Origin: Limanda limanda
Lineage: Eukaryota > Chordata > Actinopteri > Pleuronectiformes > Pleuronectidae
Assembly: GCF_963576545.1 (NCBI RefSeq)
Contig: NC_083647.1
Span: 5,499,507-5,563,506, forward strand
Direction of reading: 5' to 3'
Length of the DNA: 64,000 nucleotides
The position numbers and the translations under genes are program-made. Numbering within the stretch: position 1 is the first letter of the stretch; each line of letters starts with the position of its first letter. Positions 26,388 through 39,323 of this stretch are shown piece by piece. The notes beneath the pieces are model-generated. The model searched no databases, had not been told where the DNA came from, and saw only the letters and a program-made list of their open reading frames with translations.

Positions 26388-26608
26388 AGTGTGTCTTTGT
26401 ACGTCATGGACAGGCAGCTGGAAAACAACACATGTAACATGACTTTATTATTAATAAACGGAAATAGCCGCGCTGCATCACCGTTGGAAGATCCACAGCA
26501 AAAAAACACCAAAACAATTCATAAACAGTTACTTACATTCAATGGCTTAATTTTCTGCACTTTAAATCCGGACTTTCAGCGTCTCAGCCTAACGCCTCTT
26601 TGTTTGTT

Positions 26609-26609
26609 T

Positions 26610-26640
<31 letters not shown>

Positions 26641-26641
26641 G
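26609..26641. repeat. (TG)n followed by poly-G
   Basis: A short (TG)n run is followed by 18 consecutive G residues, between the two divergent genes. Confidence 0.9.
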
Positions 26642-26849
26642 CTGAGGCTGTGAAAACATACAGAAAAAAGTCACGTTGATGAAAAAACTTAACGAGAACA
26701 AACTGTTACATCTAAGTAATTCATACATATTTACACATGCACTAGATCTGCTCCAGCACTCGATGCTGTATTCGTATTTTAGCAACTTTCTCGCTATCCC
26801 AAAGAGTGGCGGACATGCTTTCAGATGTAGGGTTAGCTTAGTGGTTAGC

Positions 26850-27203
26850 ATGGCGGCTCTAGCTCACCGTAACTCAGGGACTGTGCATCCGTCTTCTCCG
26901 CCTCGACTCGTCCACACCGGCCCCGCGGCTCTGCCTCCACACGCACTCATCTTCTCCTCCAGGGAACAGCGTCGTGTCGACTTCAGCAAGTTATTTACCC
27001 CGAAAACAGAGTCACTCGTACGGGACAAGCTAAACACGACCCGCTTCCTGTCTGCGGGACACTCGACGCTGCTGCACGGCGTTTACGAGGCTCTGATTGG
27101 ACGAGTCCATCAGCTGATGACGCGAGCGGGTGACGTGAGCAGCGGTTACTTCATATGGGATAAGTATTTGACTGAGGCCAGGTTTATTTTTTGTGGTGTT
27201 TAG
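26850..27203 (+). CDS. Candidate CpG-rich first exon or single-exon gene, divergent from the 72-residue gene
   Basis: An open frame from an internal ATG near 26850 (MAALAHRNSGTVHPS) runs to a stop at 27201-27203. The frame is open further upstream, but that part is AT-rich. The GC- and CpG-rich part (26860-27150) encodes FSSREQRRVDFSKLF, LVRDKLNTTRFLSAGHS and YEALIGRVHQLMTR, which reads like real protein. A donor-like GTGAGC after MTRAGD (near 27137) suggests a first exon continuing beyond. A head-to-head arrangement with the minus-strand gene would suit a shared CpG-island promoter. No family is recognised. A dispersed-repeat tail ('gtcgctttggataaaagtg') starts just after, near 27270. Confidence 0.4.
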   Translation: MAALAHRNSGTVHPSSPPRLVHTGPAALPPHALIFSSREQRRVDFSKLFTPKTESLVRDKLNTTRFLSAGHSTLLHGVYEALIGRVHQLMTRAGDVSSGYFIWDKYLTEARFIFCGV

Positions 27204-27209
27204 TACATT

Positions 27210-30200
27210 TACACACATGATTCACGCTGTTCTGTGTTCGTAACCTTATAGTTGAATGCACTTATTGTAAGTCGCTTTGGATAAAAGTGTTGACTGTTTT
27301 AATGGAATACTGAGAAAGTTTAATAACAACAATTAGACAATTGAAGTTCAAATTATGAAGGAATTTAAGCTCTATATTGTGTCTTCTTTATATTTAAAAT
27401 AATAATCAAACTGAGTGGAGATGTATGTTGTAGCCAAACAGCCGGCTGCTGTGTTTTGTCACTGTGCAGTCCATGGGGGATTAAATATTACACTGAAAAA
27501 ATAAATAATTAAATCAATGAATGTTTCATAGCAATTTTGAAAGTAGTGGTGAAAAGGTACCATTTATAATTCATGGAACAGCTTAGTTTGCCATTGACAT
27601 GTGAATTTGATGCCAGTATTTTGGGAGGACAGATATTTTTATGGAAAGCCAGTAGAAGTTTGGAGCTTACAGGACACAGATGATCATACCCAGCATCATT
27701 TCTTTGCTGGTAGAGGTGTGGTTTACACTTCCTCTGTGCATTTAACCAGCACAATTGAAAAAGTGACTGTAATCATGCCACTCTGTACAGTTGTTGAGAT
27801 TTAGGATTGTTTTGGATGACAATAAAAATTTGAAATAAAGTGCATTGTTTCATTTCTTTTGACTGCATTGACCTTTGTTCGTGGTATACAATATAATTCA
27901 TTATAGCACACTTACTTACTTAAGAACAATTTAAAATTTCAGGTTTAATATTTATTTTAAGCCTGGTTTACTCAGCCAGATAGTTTGTTGGTGCCTCTTA
28001 CACATTGGTGTTATCTGCTCTCAGGGAAACTGATTTGCATTTGTGAAGCTCAGAGCATTGTCATTTGCATGTGAAAGCGTCCTCTAGGAGTTGGAGCAGG
28101 GGGGGTCAAATCTCAACAGCTCACAGGCTTGACAACTGCAGGAACCCTGAGCGTTTCCTTTGCTGCCTGCAGATACGTGTGAAAGTCGTTAACCGAAGGA
28201 TGTGCCAACACTTCTCTGCGACACAGATTGACACAAACGCTTCTTTTCATGCAGTGTACTGTGGTATAAAAGTGAACTCCCCCCCTCCCCTTTCATTCCC
28301 CCTGGACCATGGATGTTGAAAACATTAATGAACTGAAACTAAATGAACTGAACGTAAAGAATTAAATGTAACTTAATGATTGAACTGAGAAAAGAATATG
28401 GTTGTGCATTATGTATTTTTTAATTCTATTTATTTTGTGGTTGGAAAGAAAAGGGTGCGATACATAAATATAACTTAAAACGTACCTGTGTGTCCTGGTC
28501 GTGGAATTCACACATCAAGCTTCTGCAAAATTGACTAGTCCACAAAATAATCTGGATAAATCCTATTGGCTTGACATAAATTTAGTGAAAGTAGAGTAAC
28601 CACATTTACACTTACAAAGCATTTAAACTTTTCATCTTTAGAGCAAAATTGTGTCTTTACACAATGTTCAAGGGCAAATTAGAGCTGCAGAGAGACAAAG
28701 CTGAGATTGTCCCAAAAATATGACACAGTATAAACACACAGGCATATCGATATTTGCAAATGGCAATAAAAAAGCAAATTTAAGAAGACATTTATCAACA
28801 AATAGAGAAAATACCCTGAGAATCAAGAATGTTTTTTAACATGTGACCTTCACTGTGACTTTAAGGACTAATAGTATGCAGCTGTTTTACTGGAATACTT
28901 AGTTTTTCTTAAGGGGGAAGAAATTTACCTTATATTACTTCTTAGATTTATATGTTTGGACATACACTTCATATAATTACGATTTAAGTGGAAGGTCATC
29001 TGAGTTTTGGGAAATTGCTTTGACCTCAGAGCCAAATGTGACATTTAACAGAAACATGCAATATGTGCGTAGACGCTGTGATTTTCAGGCGACTACCCCA
29101 ATGGCCACTTAACGCTCTTTAGGGCAGAGATGCTTTAATTTCATAAATAAATTAAATAAAATGTGACAATGCATTAACCTCAGTGAACCCTTTGACATTT
29201 CAAATGAGTGAGTCACTGTTCTTCTTTTAGTTTTCTTACTCTCGCTCTGCACATGCACACATACACACACTTTGTGGCAAGGGACACACAAGCTCAAGGG
29301 CAAAATGTGCATACATACCTCATATTAGATATTCTTTACAGAAGACATTGGCTTGTTTTCTTGAAGGAAATCGGAGTGAACCCTGTGGCACAAATGTCCT
29401 TGAAGCCATTTTCTGGTACAGAGAGCGAGAGAGAGACTCCTGCAACAGATTGAAACCATCAGGTCCAGCAACAGAATCAAAGTCAAAACTGGGATCTTTC
29501 ATTGATTTGCCTATGACCGTAGGTTGTGTCTCACTCATTCCCTTATTCCCTCACCCCATCCACTCTGCCTCTTCTGGAGTGTTTGTGTTCGCAAAAGAGC
29601 ACATTGTTGTGTATTGATACTTGTGACACACTTTAAAACTCTCCAGTGAATAAGGCTACATCCATACTACGTTTAACTCAACTCTGCTACAGATACTCCG
29701 GGGTTTTAGAGACGCTAAAATAGAGTAAGGTAATGCTTATCCAAGCAATCTGCAGCTAACAACCAAATGCTTCCTGTATTACATCAGCAAACCCATGCCT
29801 AGTATACGTGAGTTGTCACATGATGTGGGATTTAAGGTGCAATAAAGGTGATAAAACTGATACAGAGCCAAAACGCTTGTAAGGATTGTTTTTTTAAAGG
29901 AAAATGTAGTAGTATGCATGTAGCATAAGAGGACATATAAAGACGCAGCTTCTATACTGCAAATCCTGTTGTCTGTTTCTCTTTTTTTGTAGTGCACATT
30001 CATTAACTGTGATACTGCAAACCAAAGTCTTTCTTGTAGGAAACACTCAACTCAACTGACTTGAAAAGTGACCGAGTCAAGTTTGGATTCACAGCACTTA
30101 CTCTAACAGATTCCAGTGGTGTTGGTCTCACAGCAGGGGAACAGACTGAAAACACTTGATGCTTCACAAATCACATCAGCGGTGGGACAATCCACTTCTC

Positions 30201-33080
30201 TGCTGTAAATAGGTCAGCTCTTAAATGCACTTCAAGGTTGTGCTGAAAAAGCTTTCCTGGATTAGTCTGGGATATTACTTTGTAGAGAGAAGGACTTTGG
30301 GAACAGAGCGCCGTCAATCGAGTCTGTAAAAGTGGTACTGCTTTGAGTTAGGTGGATTGGAAGAAGAGAATAACCTTTTCTGACAAGCTCTCTTCAGCAT
30401 GTCTAATTAAATCTAATAAGTAAAATAATCCAGTGATGGTTGTATTAACATTCATAACTTAACAGCCACCTTTCCTTATTCTTCACCCATGACGTGGTTG
30501 TGGTACTTAGAACGGCTGACAGTCAGTAATTGTAAGGCATGTGGATGGGTGAGCAATTGTATGTGTTCTTAGTGTGTGCATGTGTGTGTTTGTGTGTGTG
30601 TTGGGGGGGGCTTTTGGGTACACATGATACAATGATAAACTACATGGAACTGTAGGAAAGAGGACACACACAGTCTAAAATAAGTCAGTTATTTTGCCAA
30701 CGATAGCTTTGCTCTTGGCTTCTGTTTTGGGCCAAAGAGCGTTATTACTGCGTGGGAGATAACAGGAAAACACACACACACAGCAACATGAGGGGAGAAC
30801 TTCAGAGGGGGAAATTGCTGAGTTCAGTAGGATTCAGGCTGTTGTAAAGTAATGATTAAGGGAGATGTAGCAGCCTGGGGGAAAGACCTAAAGACTCAGT
30901 GATGACCAACACAGATTTCAAGTCAATTCAAATCTATTTTATTTGTACAGCACCAAATCATAACATACATTATTTCAAGGCACTTTGCATAGTAAGATGT
31001 TACAAAATGAGAGAAAAACACAACATTTCCCACAACAGGCAAACACTTTGGTGACTGTGGAGAGAGGTGAAAAAGAGGAGATAGGGAGGAGAGAGGGGGA
31101 AGAGAGACGAGAGAGAGACCATGAACAGTTTACTGGCCTAGTATGATTTCCCTTATACTTGGCCAAGTCAGCACAAATCACTAATGTGCTGTCATACATT
31201 TTTTATTCTGAAGAAGCGTGATCGACAATGGAATGTCCCAGACCAAATGGACATGGAGTCAATTAAACCCCCAGGATGCAAAACAGGCGGCAGCATGATG
31301 TACCATCAGCGGACAGAGAGGAGCAGGAGTTGTATGACATTCCACCTTTTAACAGTTCACACACTCTGACTGACTTCAAACAACACATTTCTCTCCTGTG
31401 ATAACCTTCTATTGTACAGCCCAATTCTCCGTCCTGAAACAAGGCCTCAATTTAATGTGAACTAGTGTAAGCAAAAAAAACACCCAGCTCATTTCGCAAA
31501 TTGATGTCCACAGATTCTGCTGCTACATAGAAGCGAGGATAAATACATGTCAAATATCAGCATGTGGATGCGGGAAGAACTTTAGTGAAGACGAATTCCA
31601 TGAGCTCCTCTTATAAGACCCATGAGATGAAGGGATGAAGGCAGAGAGTTCCTGATCAAAAAAGACCCAACACACCTACTGCACTGAACATACTGTTAAT
31701 GGTAGGATGAACAGAAAGCAGCCTCTGATACAGGGATATCAGTACTTTTGTTTAAACTCAGTCCAAGTGTTCTGTTTCAAATACTTATGAACACATCCAT
31801 GTTTGCGTGTTTGTGTTTTGAGAGGTCCGAGTGAAATCCTCCTTTCATCCAGCTGCTCTGGCACGAGGGAAACACAACTACTGAACATATTCCACTGAAA
31901 ACATAAAGGCTGATTCTGCCGCTGTAAGCTGCACTCTCAGCGTGTTTTATTTATGTGTATCATTCATTACCTCTTGCCATTGTGCACATCGACAGTATCC
32001 TGCACTCTGGGGTTTTCAGCCTTTACTCCTCAGCAGCTCCGTGCCTGGATTTAATTATGGGTCAGGTCTTATGATAACTGGATGAATCTATTCAGGAATT
32101 GATTTATAGATATTTGCAGGTCAGAAATCAGTTCAGGTTTGGGACGGGTTCAGAAAAAAAAATCCTTTGACCCAGTGTTTGGACTTTAGCTGACAATACA
32201 AATGTCTGAAGCTCAGGACACATCATCAAATATTTTAGTAAAGGAATCTTTAAGATCTGGCCTGACTGAAATGTAATTACAAAATGTAACTTATATTACA
32301 CACTATATATACACTATGAAAAATCCTCACATTACTGAAGTTTATTACTTAGTGATGCCCAACTAACTGCTGGCTAATTGCATGCAATCTGAAGTGACCC
32401 CTGAAGAAGTGTTACATGATCAAAGTAAAGATGAATCAAGCCTTAGCTCCTTAAGAAAATTAATTCATTACAGCAACAGGGGCGAAGGCAAAGGATCTTT
32501 CTCTCCTTGTTTGCTCCATCCACAGACTGCATAATGCAGGATTAATCAATATCTAGTTCAAGGACAGGCGTCTGACAACACTGCAGCCTGAACCTGTTAC
32601 TCCAGAGAGAAGCTCATATTCATTTGATCACCGCAAATATCCAAAGATTTGCTATTTCCGATGTTATACAAACAATCCTCAACCACAGGGTAAGACTGTG
32701 TATAATTTTGAGGGACACACCTGAGATGATCACTTCATTAACTTATTAACTTGCATATTTCCAGCCCACTGAAAGAGCCAAGCTTGACAGACAAAAGCAA
32801 ATAAGAAGCTCTCCACTGCCACATTTATATATTGAACTCTACTGACAAACATGCATGACTTGAAATACTAATACTGTCTAATGAATAATTCCTGTCAAAG
32901 CTCTCCCATACCTGTTGAATTACTGAGTGGTGCAGTGCTGTGCAGCATGGACTTTGTAAAGTGCTCTTTGGATATTATGCTCTTTACAAGACCGAGAAGT
33001 AAACTAATAGTGAGAACAGCAGAGCACAAAACGGCGAAGATGACAATGATTAATGTGGCAAATTTGCTGGCATCTGCATT
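27210..33080. other. Intergenic or intronic DNA
   Basis: No supported gene. Short open frames here lack splice sites and recognisable motifs. At about 30920-30995 the minus strand carries a LINE-like 3' tail ('tatgatttggtgctgtaca' then 'aataaaat'), and the purine-rich tract at about 31060-31110 is low complexity. Confidence 0.45.
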
Positions 33081-33590
33081 GTGCAGCTAATCCTTCAGAA
33101 TTTACACCAAAAAAAAACAAAAAAACACATCCTTTACAATAAATGGCTTCAGAAGGTTTTTCTAAATATGAGGACAGCAACAAAGTAATGTTTTTTACCC
33201 CGGTTTTCTGAGTGAAGGCGCATTTTACATATATGCCATCCTGTTATTGTCTCCAATTTTCAAAACACTTCTTATCCAAATGCTATTCCTTTGCGGAGCG
33301 TGGAACCTGCCACAAGTCTTTAGGGACAGTTAATGTTTATTGAATTGGTTATTTGGGGTCTTACAGTGTAGATGGCAGATATCCTGGCCAAGACTCCATC
33401 TTCTGTTGGTTGTACGTAGTCAACTGCCCACCACTTTCTAAAAAAAGAAAAATGTCAACATGTCTCCTCACTAAACACAAACAGTGACACCTTTTGTCCG
33501 GGTTTTGGGTCCAGACAATATTTGAGCTAATCTCTTAACGGCCATCTGCATATAAATACAGAGGGATCCAATTAAAAAGCTGATGTTTCT

Positions 33591-34213
33591 ATGTCCACAC
33601 TTGAGATATTTTCTACAAAAACGTGTATATTAAGCATCTATCCAGACAATGGTTCTCTTTCTAAAAGAGATAGAAAAATGGTTGACCTGTGTCTTCTACA
33701 GGCCAGGCGCTCAATCGCTCTGTCGTGGAAGAATGTTCGTTGCCCCTCTCTAGGCCACTGGTTAAAAAACTTAACGTCGAGCTTGGCTCTTGAGAAGTTA
33801 ACATATATAGTTAGGAAGAAAGCTTCTCAATTTGATTGTATCTGGGAGATGTTTTTGGACATTGTTAAGAATGGTGACATTGAAGAGGCATTGGAAATGT
33901 GAAGTGTCTAACCTGTTGTGAGGAATGTGTGCTGTACCATGTTTGTGACTGTATTGTATTTAACTTAAATATAAATATAAATTTATTTTTTTAGTTTTAA
34001 TTTAGTTTAAACTAAATTAGTATTTTCATTGTAATTTTTTGTCCTTCTTGAATTTATGTTTTAATCATAACTTAGCAATTTTTGTGATATTTGTATTATT
34101 AACTGTCATTTTATACTGCCATATGTTCAGGTTGGGGAAGGTTCTTGTATGTATGTAATTGATGTAAATGTATGAAACTGTATAAAACCAATAAATATAT
34201 GTTTAAAAAAAAA
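33591..34213 (+). mobile_element. 5'-truncated L1-like LINE, copy A
   Basis: The insertion lies between target-site duplicates aaaaagctgatgtttct at 33574-33590 and 34214-34230 and ends in poly(A). Its 103-codon frame (33591-33902) encodes the C-terminus of an L1-type ORF2 (LLQARRSIALSWKNV, LALEKLTYIVRKKASQFD, IWEMFLD). This is a standard hallmark of target-primed reverse transcription. Truncation has removed the endonuclease and the reverse-transcriptase core, so it is inactive. Confidence 0.85.
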
Positions 34214-34987
34214 AAAAAGCTGATGTTTCTAACAGGTTTTCTCAAGGGCCAAAACCCTAGTAGCTCTGTAGCTCCCTTCTTTTTAAACCTCCTTTCTCAG
34301 AGCAACACATCAGGGAAACCTCAATTGGCCCCGTTGTGGGTAGAATTAAGCAGCTGGCAGGGTGCTGAACGCTGTTTAAACTCACCAAACGGCAGATTCC
34401 TTCCACCACACAGCCTTTTTTAACCCGCAAGATTACCCAGCCCACCATGAGGAAACCAACCTCCTCTTTAGGCAGCAGCAACAGCAGCTAATCCTTCAGA
34501 ATTTATACAAAAAAAACCACATCCTTTACAATAAATGGCTTCAGAAGGTTTTTCTAAATATGAGGACAGCATCAAAGTAATGTTTTTTACCCCGGTTTTC
34601 TGAGTGAAGGCGCATTTTACATATATGCCATCCTGTTATTGTCTCCAATTTTCAAAACACTTCTTATCCAAATGCTATTCCTCTGCGGAGAGTGGAGTGT
34701 AACCTGCCACAAGTCTTTAGGGACAGTTAATGTTTATTGAATTAGTTATTTGGGGTCTTACAGTGTAGATGGCGGATATCCTGGCCAAGACTCCATCTTC
34801 TGTTGGTTGTACGTGATCAACTGCCCACCACTTTCTAAAAAACGAAAAATGTCAACATGTCTCCTCACTAAACACAAACAGTGACACCTTTTGTCCGGGT
34901 TTTGGGTCAAGACAATATTTGAGCTAATCTCTTAACGGCCATCTGCATATAAATACAGAGAGATCCAATTAAAAAGCTGATGTTTCT

Positions 34988-35623
34988 ATGCCCACACTGG
35001 AGATATTTTCTACAAAAACTTGTATATTTAGCATCTATCCAGACAATGGTTCTCTTTCTAATAGAGATAGAAAAATGGTTGACCTGTGTCTTCTACAGGC
35101 CAGGCGCTCAATCGCTCTGTCGTGGAAGAATGTTCGTTGCCCCTCTTTAGGCCACTGGTTAAAAAACTTAACGTCGAGCTTGGCTCTTGAGAAGTTAACA
35201 TATATAGTTAGGAAGAAAGCTTCTCAATTTGATTGTATCTGGGATATGTTTTTGGACCTTGTTAAGAATGGTGACATTGAAGAGGCATTGGAAATGTGAA
35301 GTGACTAACCTGTTGTGAGGAATGTGTGCTGTACTCGGTTCCATGTTTGTGACTGTATTTTATTTTACTTAAATATTTATATATTTATTTAATTTTTTTG
35401 TTTTTTAGTTTTAATTTAGTTTAAACTAAATTAGTATTTTCATTGTAATTTTGTGTCCTTGAATTTATGTTTTAATCATAACTTAGCAATTTGTGATATT
35501 TGTATTATTTACTGTCATTTTATACTGCCATATGTTCAGGTGGGGGAAGGTTCTTGTATGTATGTAATTGATGTAAATGTATGAAACTGTATAAAACCAA
35601 TAAATATATGTTTAAAAAAAAAA
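34988..35623 (+). mobile_element. 5'-truncated L1-like LINE, copy B
   Basis: Same insertion as copy A, duplicated with its surroundings. Its left target repeat is 34971-34987. The right one at 35624-35640 has diverged (aaaaagcctatgtttct). The 103-codon C-terminal frame at 34988-35299 is still open, with a few substitutions relative to copy A. Confidence 0.85.
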
Positions 35624-35894
35624 AAAAAGCCTATGTTTCTAACAGGTTTTCTCAAGGACCAAACCCTAGGAGCTCTGTAGCTCCCTTCTTTTAAACCTCC
35701 TTTCTCAGAGCAACAAATCAGGGAAACCTCAATTGGCCCCGTTGTGGGTAGAATTAAGCAGCTGGCAGGGTGCTGAACGCTGTTTAAACTCACCAAACGG
35801 CAGATTCCTTCCACCACACAGCCTTTTTTAACCCACAAGATTACCCAGCCCACCATGAGGAAACCAACCTCCTCTTTAGGCAGCAGCAACAAGT

Positions 35895-37035
35895 CTGTCT
35901 TAATCTGTCTCTCGCATACACACTTGTAGAATCAAAACGATCAGTGAGGCTTACAGTTGTTGCACTAGTGCGTTAAAGCAGAGCAAGGCCTTCCACAGAT
36001 GGTTTGTCATATGTTCAGTCCCTGGACATACTGGCGGAGACCGTGCATGCATGTTGAGAAAAATCAGCTTTCATCATGCAGCTCTCAAACAATGAACACA
36101 ATAAAAAATGTTTTAATTAGTAATGCTTTCTTTAAATCATTTCACAGAGGCCTTTGTGATGCCTCTTGAATATCTTATGTGCTCTCACTACGAGTTGTTG
36201 TGTGGGGGAAATAAATTAAAGCATTTTTTCATCTGATCACTCAGAAATTCTCTTTGGTTCCAGTGATGTGTTGGTTGTCTTTGTTCTTTCCTTGTTTTGT
36301 TGTCTGTTACTATGTCTCTCTTTCCTTCATCCTCTGTTCCTCCATTAATTTTGCATTGTGGGGCCTTTACACCTTTCACAATGATGTGATTATAACTTAA
36401 ATAACAAGGTTGAAAATGTACTGCTGAGATCAAATGGTTGCCGTTGGTCAAACAATGGTGGATACTATGTTATCCCATTGATCTACCAACCTTTGACTCT
36501 TTTAATCAGTAATTACTCACAACCGCAGATGATGAAAGGATGAGTTTTGTTTAAGGTAATCTTAAGTTATTGGTTTCTGTAATAATTCATTCTATTCAAA
36601 ATGGGTTCCAACCGAAGAGACAAGGAATAACTTTCACAGTAATCTTCCAAAAATGAATTCTGAAGCTTAAGCAGCCAAAGGAAATATGAGCCATCAGCAG
36701 TCTCCATCTATCCATGATTCTCCTCCATCTATTATCTTTACTCCGTATCACCCTAACATATCTACGGCAAATTTAGAGTCAAATAACCTAACCCCAACCT
36801 GTATGTTTTGGGACCTGGAGAAAACCCATGCAAAGAAAGTAACAAAATAACCCAGGATTTGAACCAGGAACATTCTAGCTCTGATGTGACAGTGCCAGCC
36901 ACTGCTCCCTTGTGCTGCTTTAACAGCTCCCATCGTTCAGCTCTATTGTATTGTGTCCTTGTGGTGAGCCTACAAACAAGTGTTTCTACAAAGGCTTGGC
37001 AAAAAACACTGCGAAGACACGCAACTGTGGATTTT
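35895..37035. other. Intergenic DNA with a dispersed repeat
   Basis: No supported gene. At about 36780-36925 'ttttgggacctggagaaaac', 'gatttgaaccagga' and 'gtgccagccactgctcc' match the second half of a dispersed fish repeat whose first half resembles the segment near 16375. Confidence 0.5.
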
Positions 37036-37513
37036 TATGCTTAAAATAAAGCGTTCTCCAGCCATTGGTAGGTCTCTGATATCAGCCACTTCCTCTATCC
37101 GGCGGTGGTATATGCCATGTAGGGGAATGTCCATCCATGTTATTTGCTCCTTGTCTTCTTCACCTTCATCAGGTTTCTTCTGTCTGAGGCATTCACCGAT
37201 CAGCTTATCATATGCGGTTAGGAGTTGGGTTTTTTTTCTTGATATCTGTGGCTTCTATCTCCTCTTTTGGCCTGTTCATGATGCCAGTGGGTATCTGATG
37301 ATTGGTAGTGCGTACATGTTGATGGCTGGGTTCGTGCCATTCAGCTGACTTTTCAGGACTTGCCGAGCCCTCTGGAAGTATTTAGCTGTGGTTGACTGCC
37401 TTGCAGCCTCCTCATGATTGACATTTGCCTGTGGGATCCCCAGGTATTTGTAGCTTTCCTGAACATCTCCTATTCTGCCCTCTGGTAGTTCCACCCCTTC
37501 CCCTGTTTGATAC
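37036..37513 (-). mobile_element. 3' part of a LINE split by the ERV
   Basis: The minus strand encodes SYKYLGIPQANVNHEEAARQ, a following RARQVLKSQLNGTNPAINMY and PIIRYPLAS, then KEEIEATDIK and IPLHGIYHRRIEEVADI. These are conserved segments of a fish non-LTR reverse transcriptase family that I associate, with uncertainty, with the R4/Dong group. The frame is broken in several places. It continues the LINE fragment right of the ERV at 45079-45660. Confidence 0.75.
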
Positions 37514-38026
37514 TGACGTGTATTTCTGGTCAGCCGAGAGTTTGATGTGGTTGTTGTAGAAGTTGATGATGGAGGAAAGGAACGCGGACCCAGTACTTAC
37601 AAGTATAACAATGTTTATTACATGAAGTAGTACAGGTCAAGACAAGCTCTAGAACTCGGAGAAATCACACAGCCAAATGGTGAAGTCTGACAGGCCATGG
37701 TCAAACACACATTATATAGAGAGGTTAGTTCCACCCACAACTATGGGTAACATGTCATCTCACCTAAGGCCTCCTAATAAGGACGTGTTTAGTACATGAA
37801 GATGAGAATACACTGGTCAAAGATTGTCCCTTCACCTCTAACCCTTTGCTGGACAGAGGTTATTCCCTAGGTCAAAGGTCCTTCCAAAGAAGGAAATACC
37901 TACTTAAATAAACAACTGAAAGACTCTAGGAGACTGTCTGAGTCACCAAAATAAGCATCATATATATCAGCCTGTCATTCTATTTAAACACATACTAAAG
38001 TTGCTTACTCTAGTGAGTACACGACA
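37514..38026 (-). repeat. ERV 3' LTR
   Basis: 513 bases. Read on the minus strand it starts TGTCGTG and ends ACGTCA. It has a TATATAA-type box and an AATAAA signal. It differs from the 5' LTR at only three positions. Confidence 0.93.
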
Positions 38027-38038
38027 TAACCCCCCTTC
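38027..38038 (-). promoter_or_regulatory. Polypurine tract of the ERV
   Basis: gaaggggggtta on the minus strand directly precedes the 3' LTR, the expected position for plus-strand priming. A short palindrome (cgagac / gtctcg, 38038-38057) lies next to it. Confidence 0.7.
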
Positions 38039-39323
38039 GAGACTAAATAAAGTCTCGACATAATCAAAAGAATAAAACAGATACGTGTATTACCATGACA
38101 AAAATAACAATCCGTCTACAGCATGATTTTAGCAACATAGCAACAGTTATGGAGTTTAGGAGTGAGAAACGAAAAACCTGTCTGGCAGCTATCTTTCTTG
38201 AAATATCCATCAAACAATTTAGACAGGAAAATTCTCTCACGGCCCCTCTGCCTAGGCGACCATACAAAGTACTCCTATAAAACCGAAATGAGGAAGTTTA
38301 GCAAATTGTGTAAGGAAATTACTTTAAGCAAATACATATGGAACTCTCAGCAAATAATAACAAAATAATGTCCAAGGTCAGACTGGTCGACCCATCGCAC
38401 TTCCCAATGGACCTTTTCCTGCCTAGCACCACTGTCCCTAAGCGTCAAGAAAATAAAGAAAACATCTGAGGTCCCAGTATATTTAGCCAATAACAGAAAA
38501 CATAATTTTCCCCAGTAATTAACATACAAAGAATATAATTCACTTTTAATATTACTCATGTATGATACTGCAGTTTCTCATCAGCATTGACTCCCTGTTG
38601 TAGTATCGATGGCGTCTTGAATATGGATATTGCATCCTTGTCCAGAGTCCTTCAGTCCATTCGTATTGTTCATGTTTGAAGTGTTTTGAGTCATTTCAAC
38701 ACATCGGAGTCCCTGAACAATTCACCCTCATAGTGATCGTCTCCCAATATGTTCTAGAATGAAAGAAAAGAAAACCAGTATCTTTTGCATACAAAACAGA
38801 TTCAAACATCAATACAGATTAACATTCTATAAGTAAATGAGAAATTCTAAGTCACATTTTGCATTTCCCCCCTGGAAACACATCACTAATGTAATAAGAA
38901 ACTATGAGATAACTAAGCATTTGCAGATCATCCAGCGTTTTCCAACAGGTCAAACGCATCTCCTATAGGCTTCTTTTAATGCCTGGTCGTAAATAGCACT
39001 GACATAGACATATGAAGTGTAACTTTCTCTGATTCAAACAGAAACCAATATTGTCTATCTTTCTCAATTTGAATGCTGAAAAATGCATTTACCGGATCAA
39101 CATAAGATAATCATTGCTAAAGGATTGTTTAAAGATTTGGAACAGACAAAGCACACTGTTGTACTGCAACGTTGACAACTTAGAAATTTTGGATGAATCG
39201 CAAATTATGTCATCCTCCATTCTTTCTTTCACTGATGTTTCTTCAGTATTCTTCTCCTCCATAATCTATCCAGTTGTTACACTCACAGGCAAATTGTCCA
39301 CAATTATAACATTCTTCTGAATG

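Larger units (their letters stand above)
33087..35890. repeat. Tandem duplication of a 1.4-kb segment
   Basis: Copy A is about 33087-34487 and copy B about 34488-35890. Both start ctaatccttcagaattta and end in the same gcagcagcaaca stretch. They differ by scattered substitutions and small indels and look a few percent diverged. Both copies carry the same L1-like insertion at the same internal site, so the insertion is older than the duplication. Confidence 0.93.
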
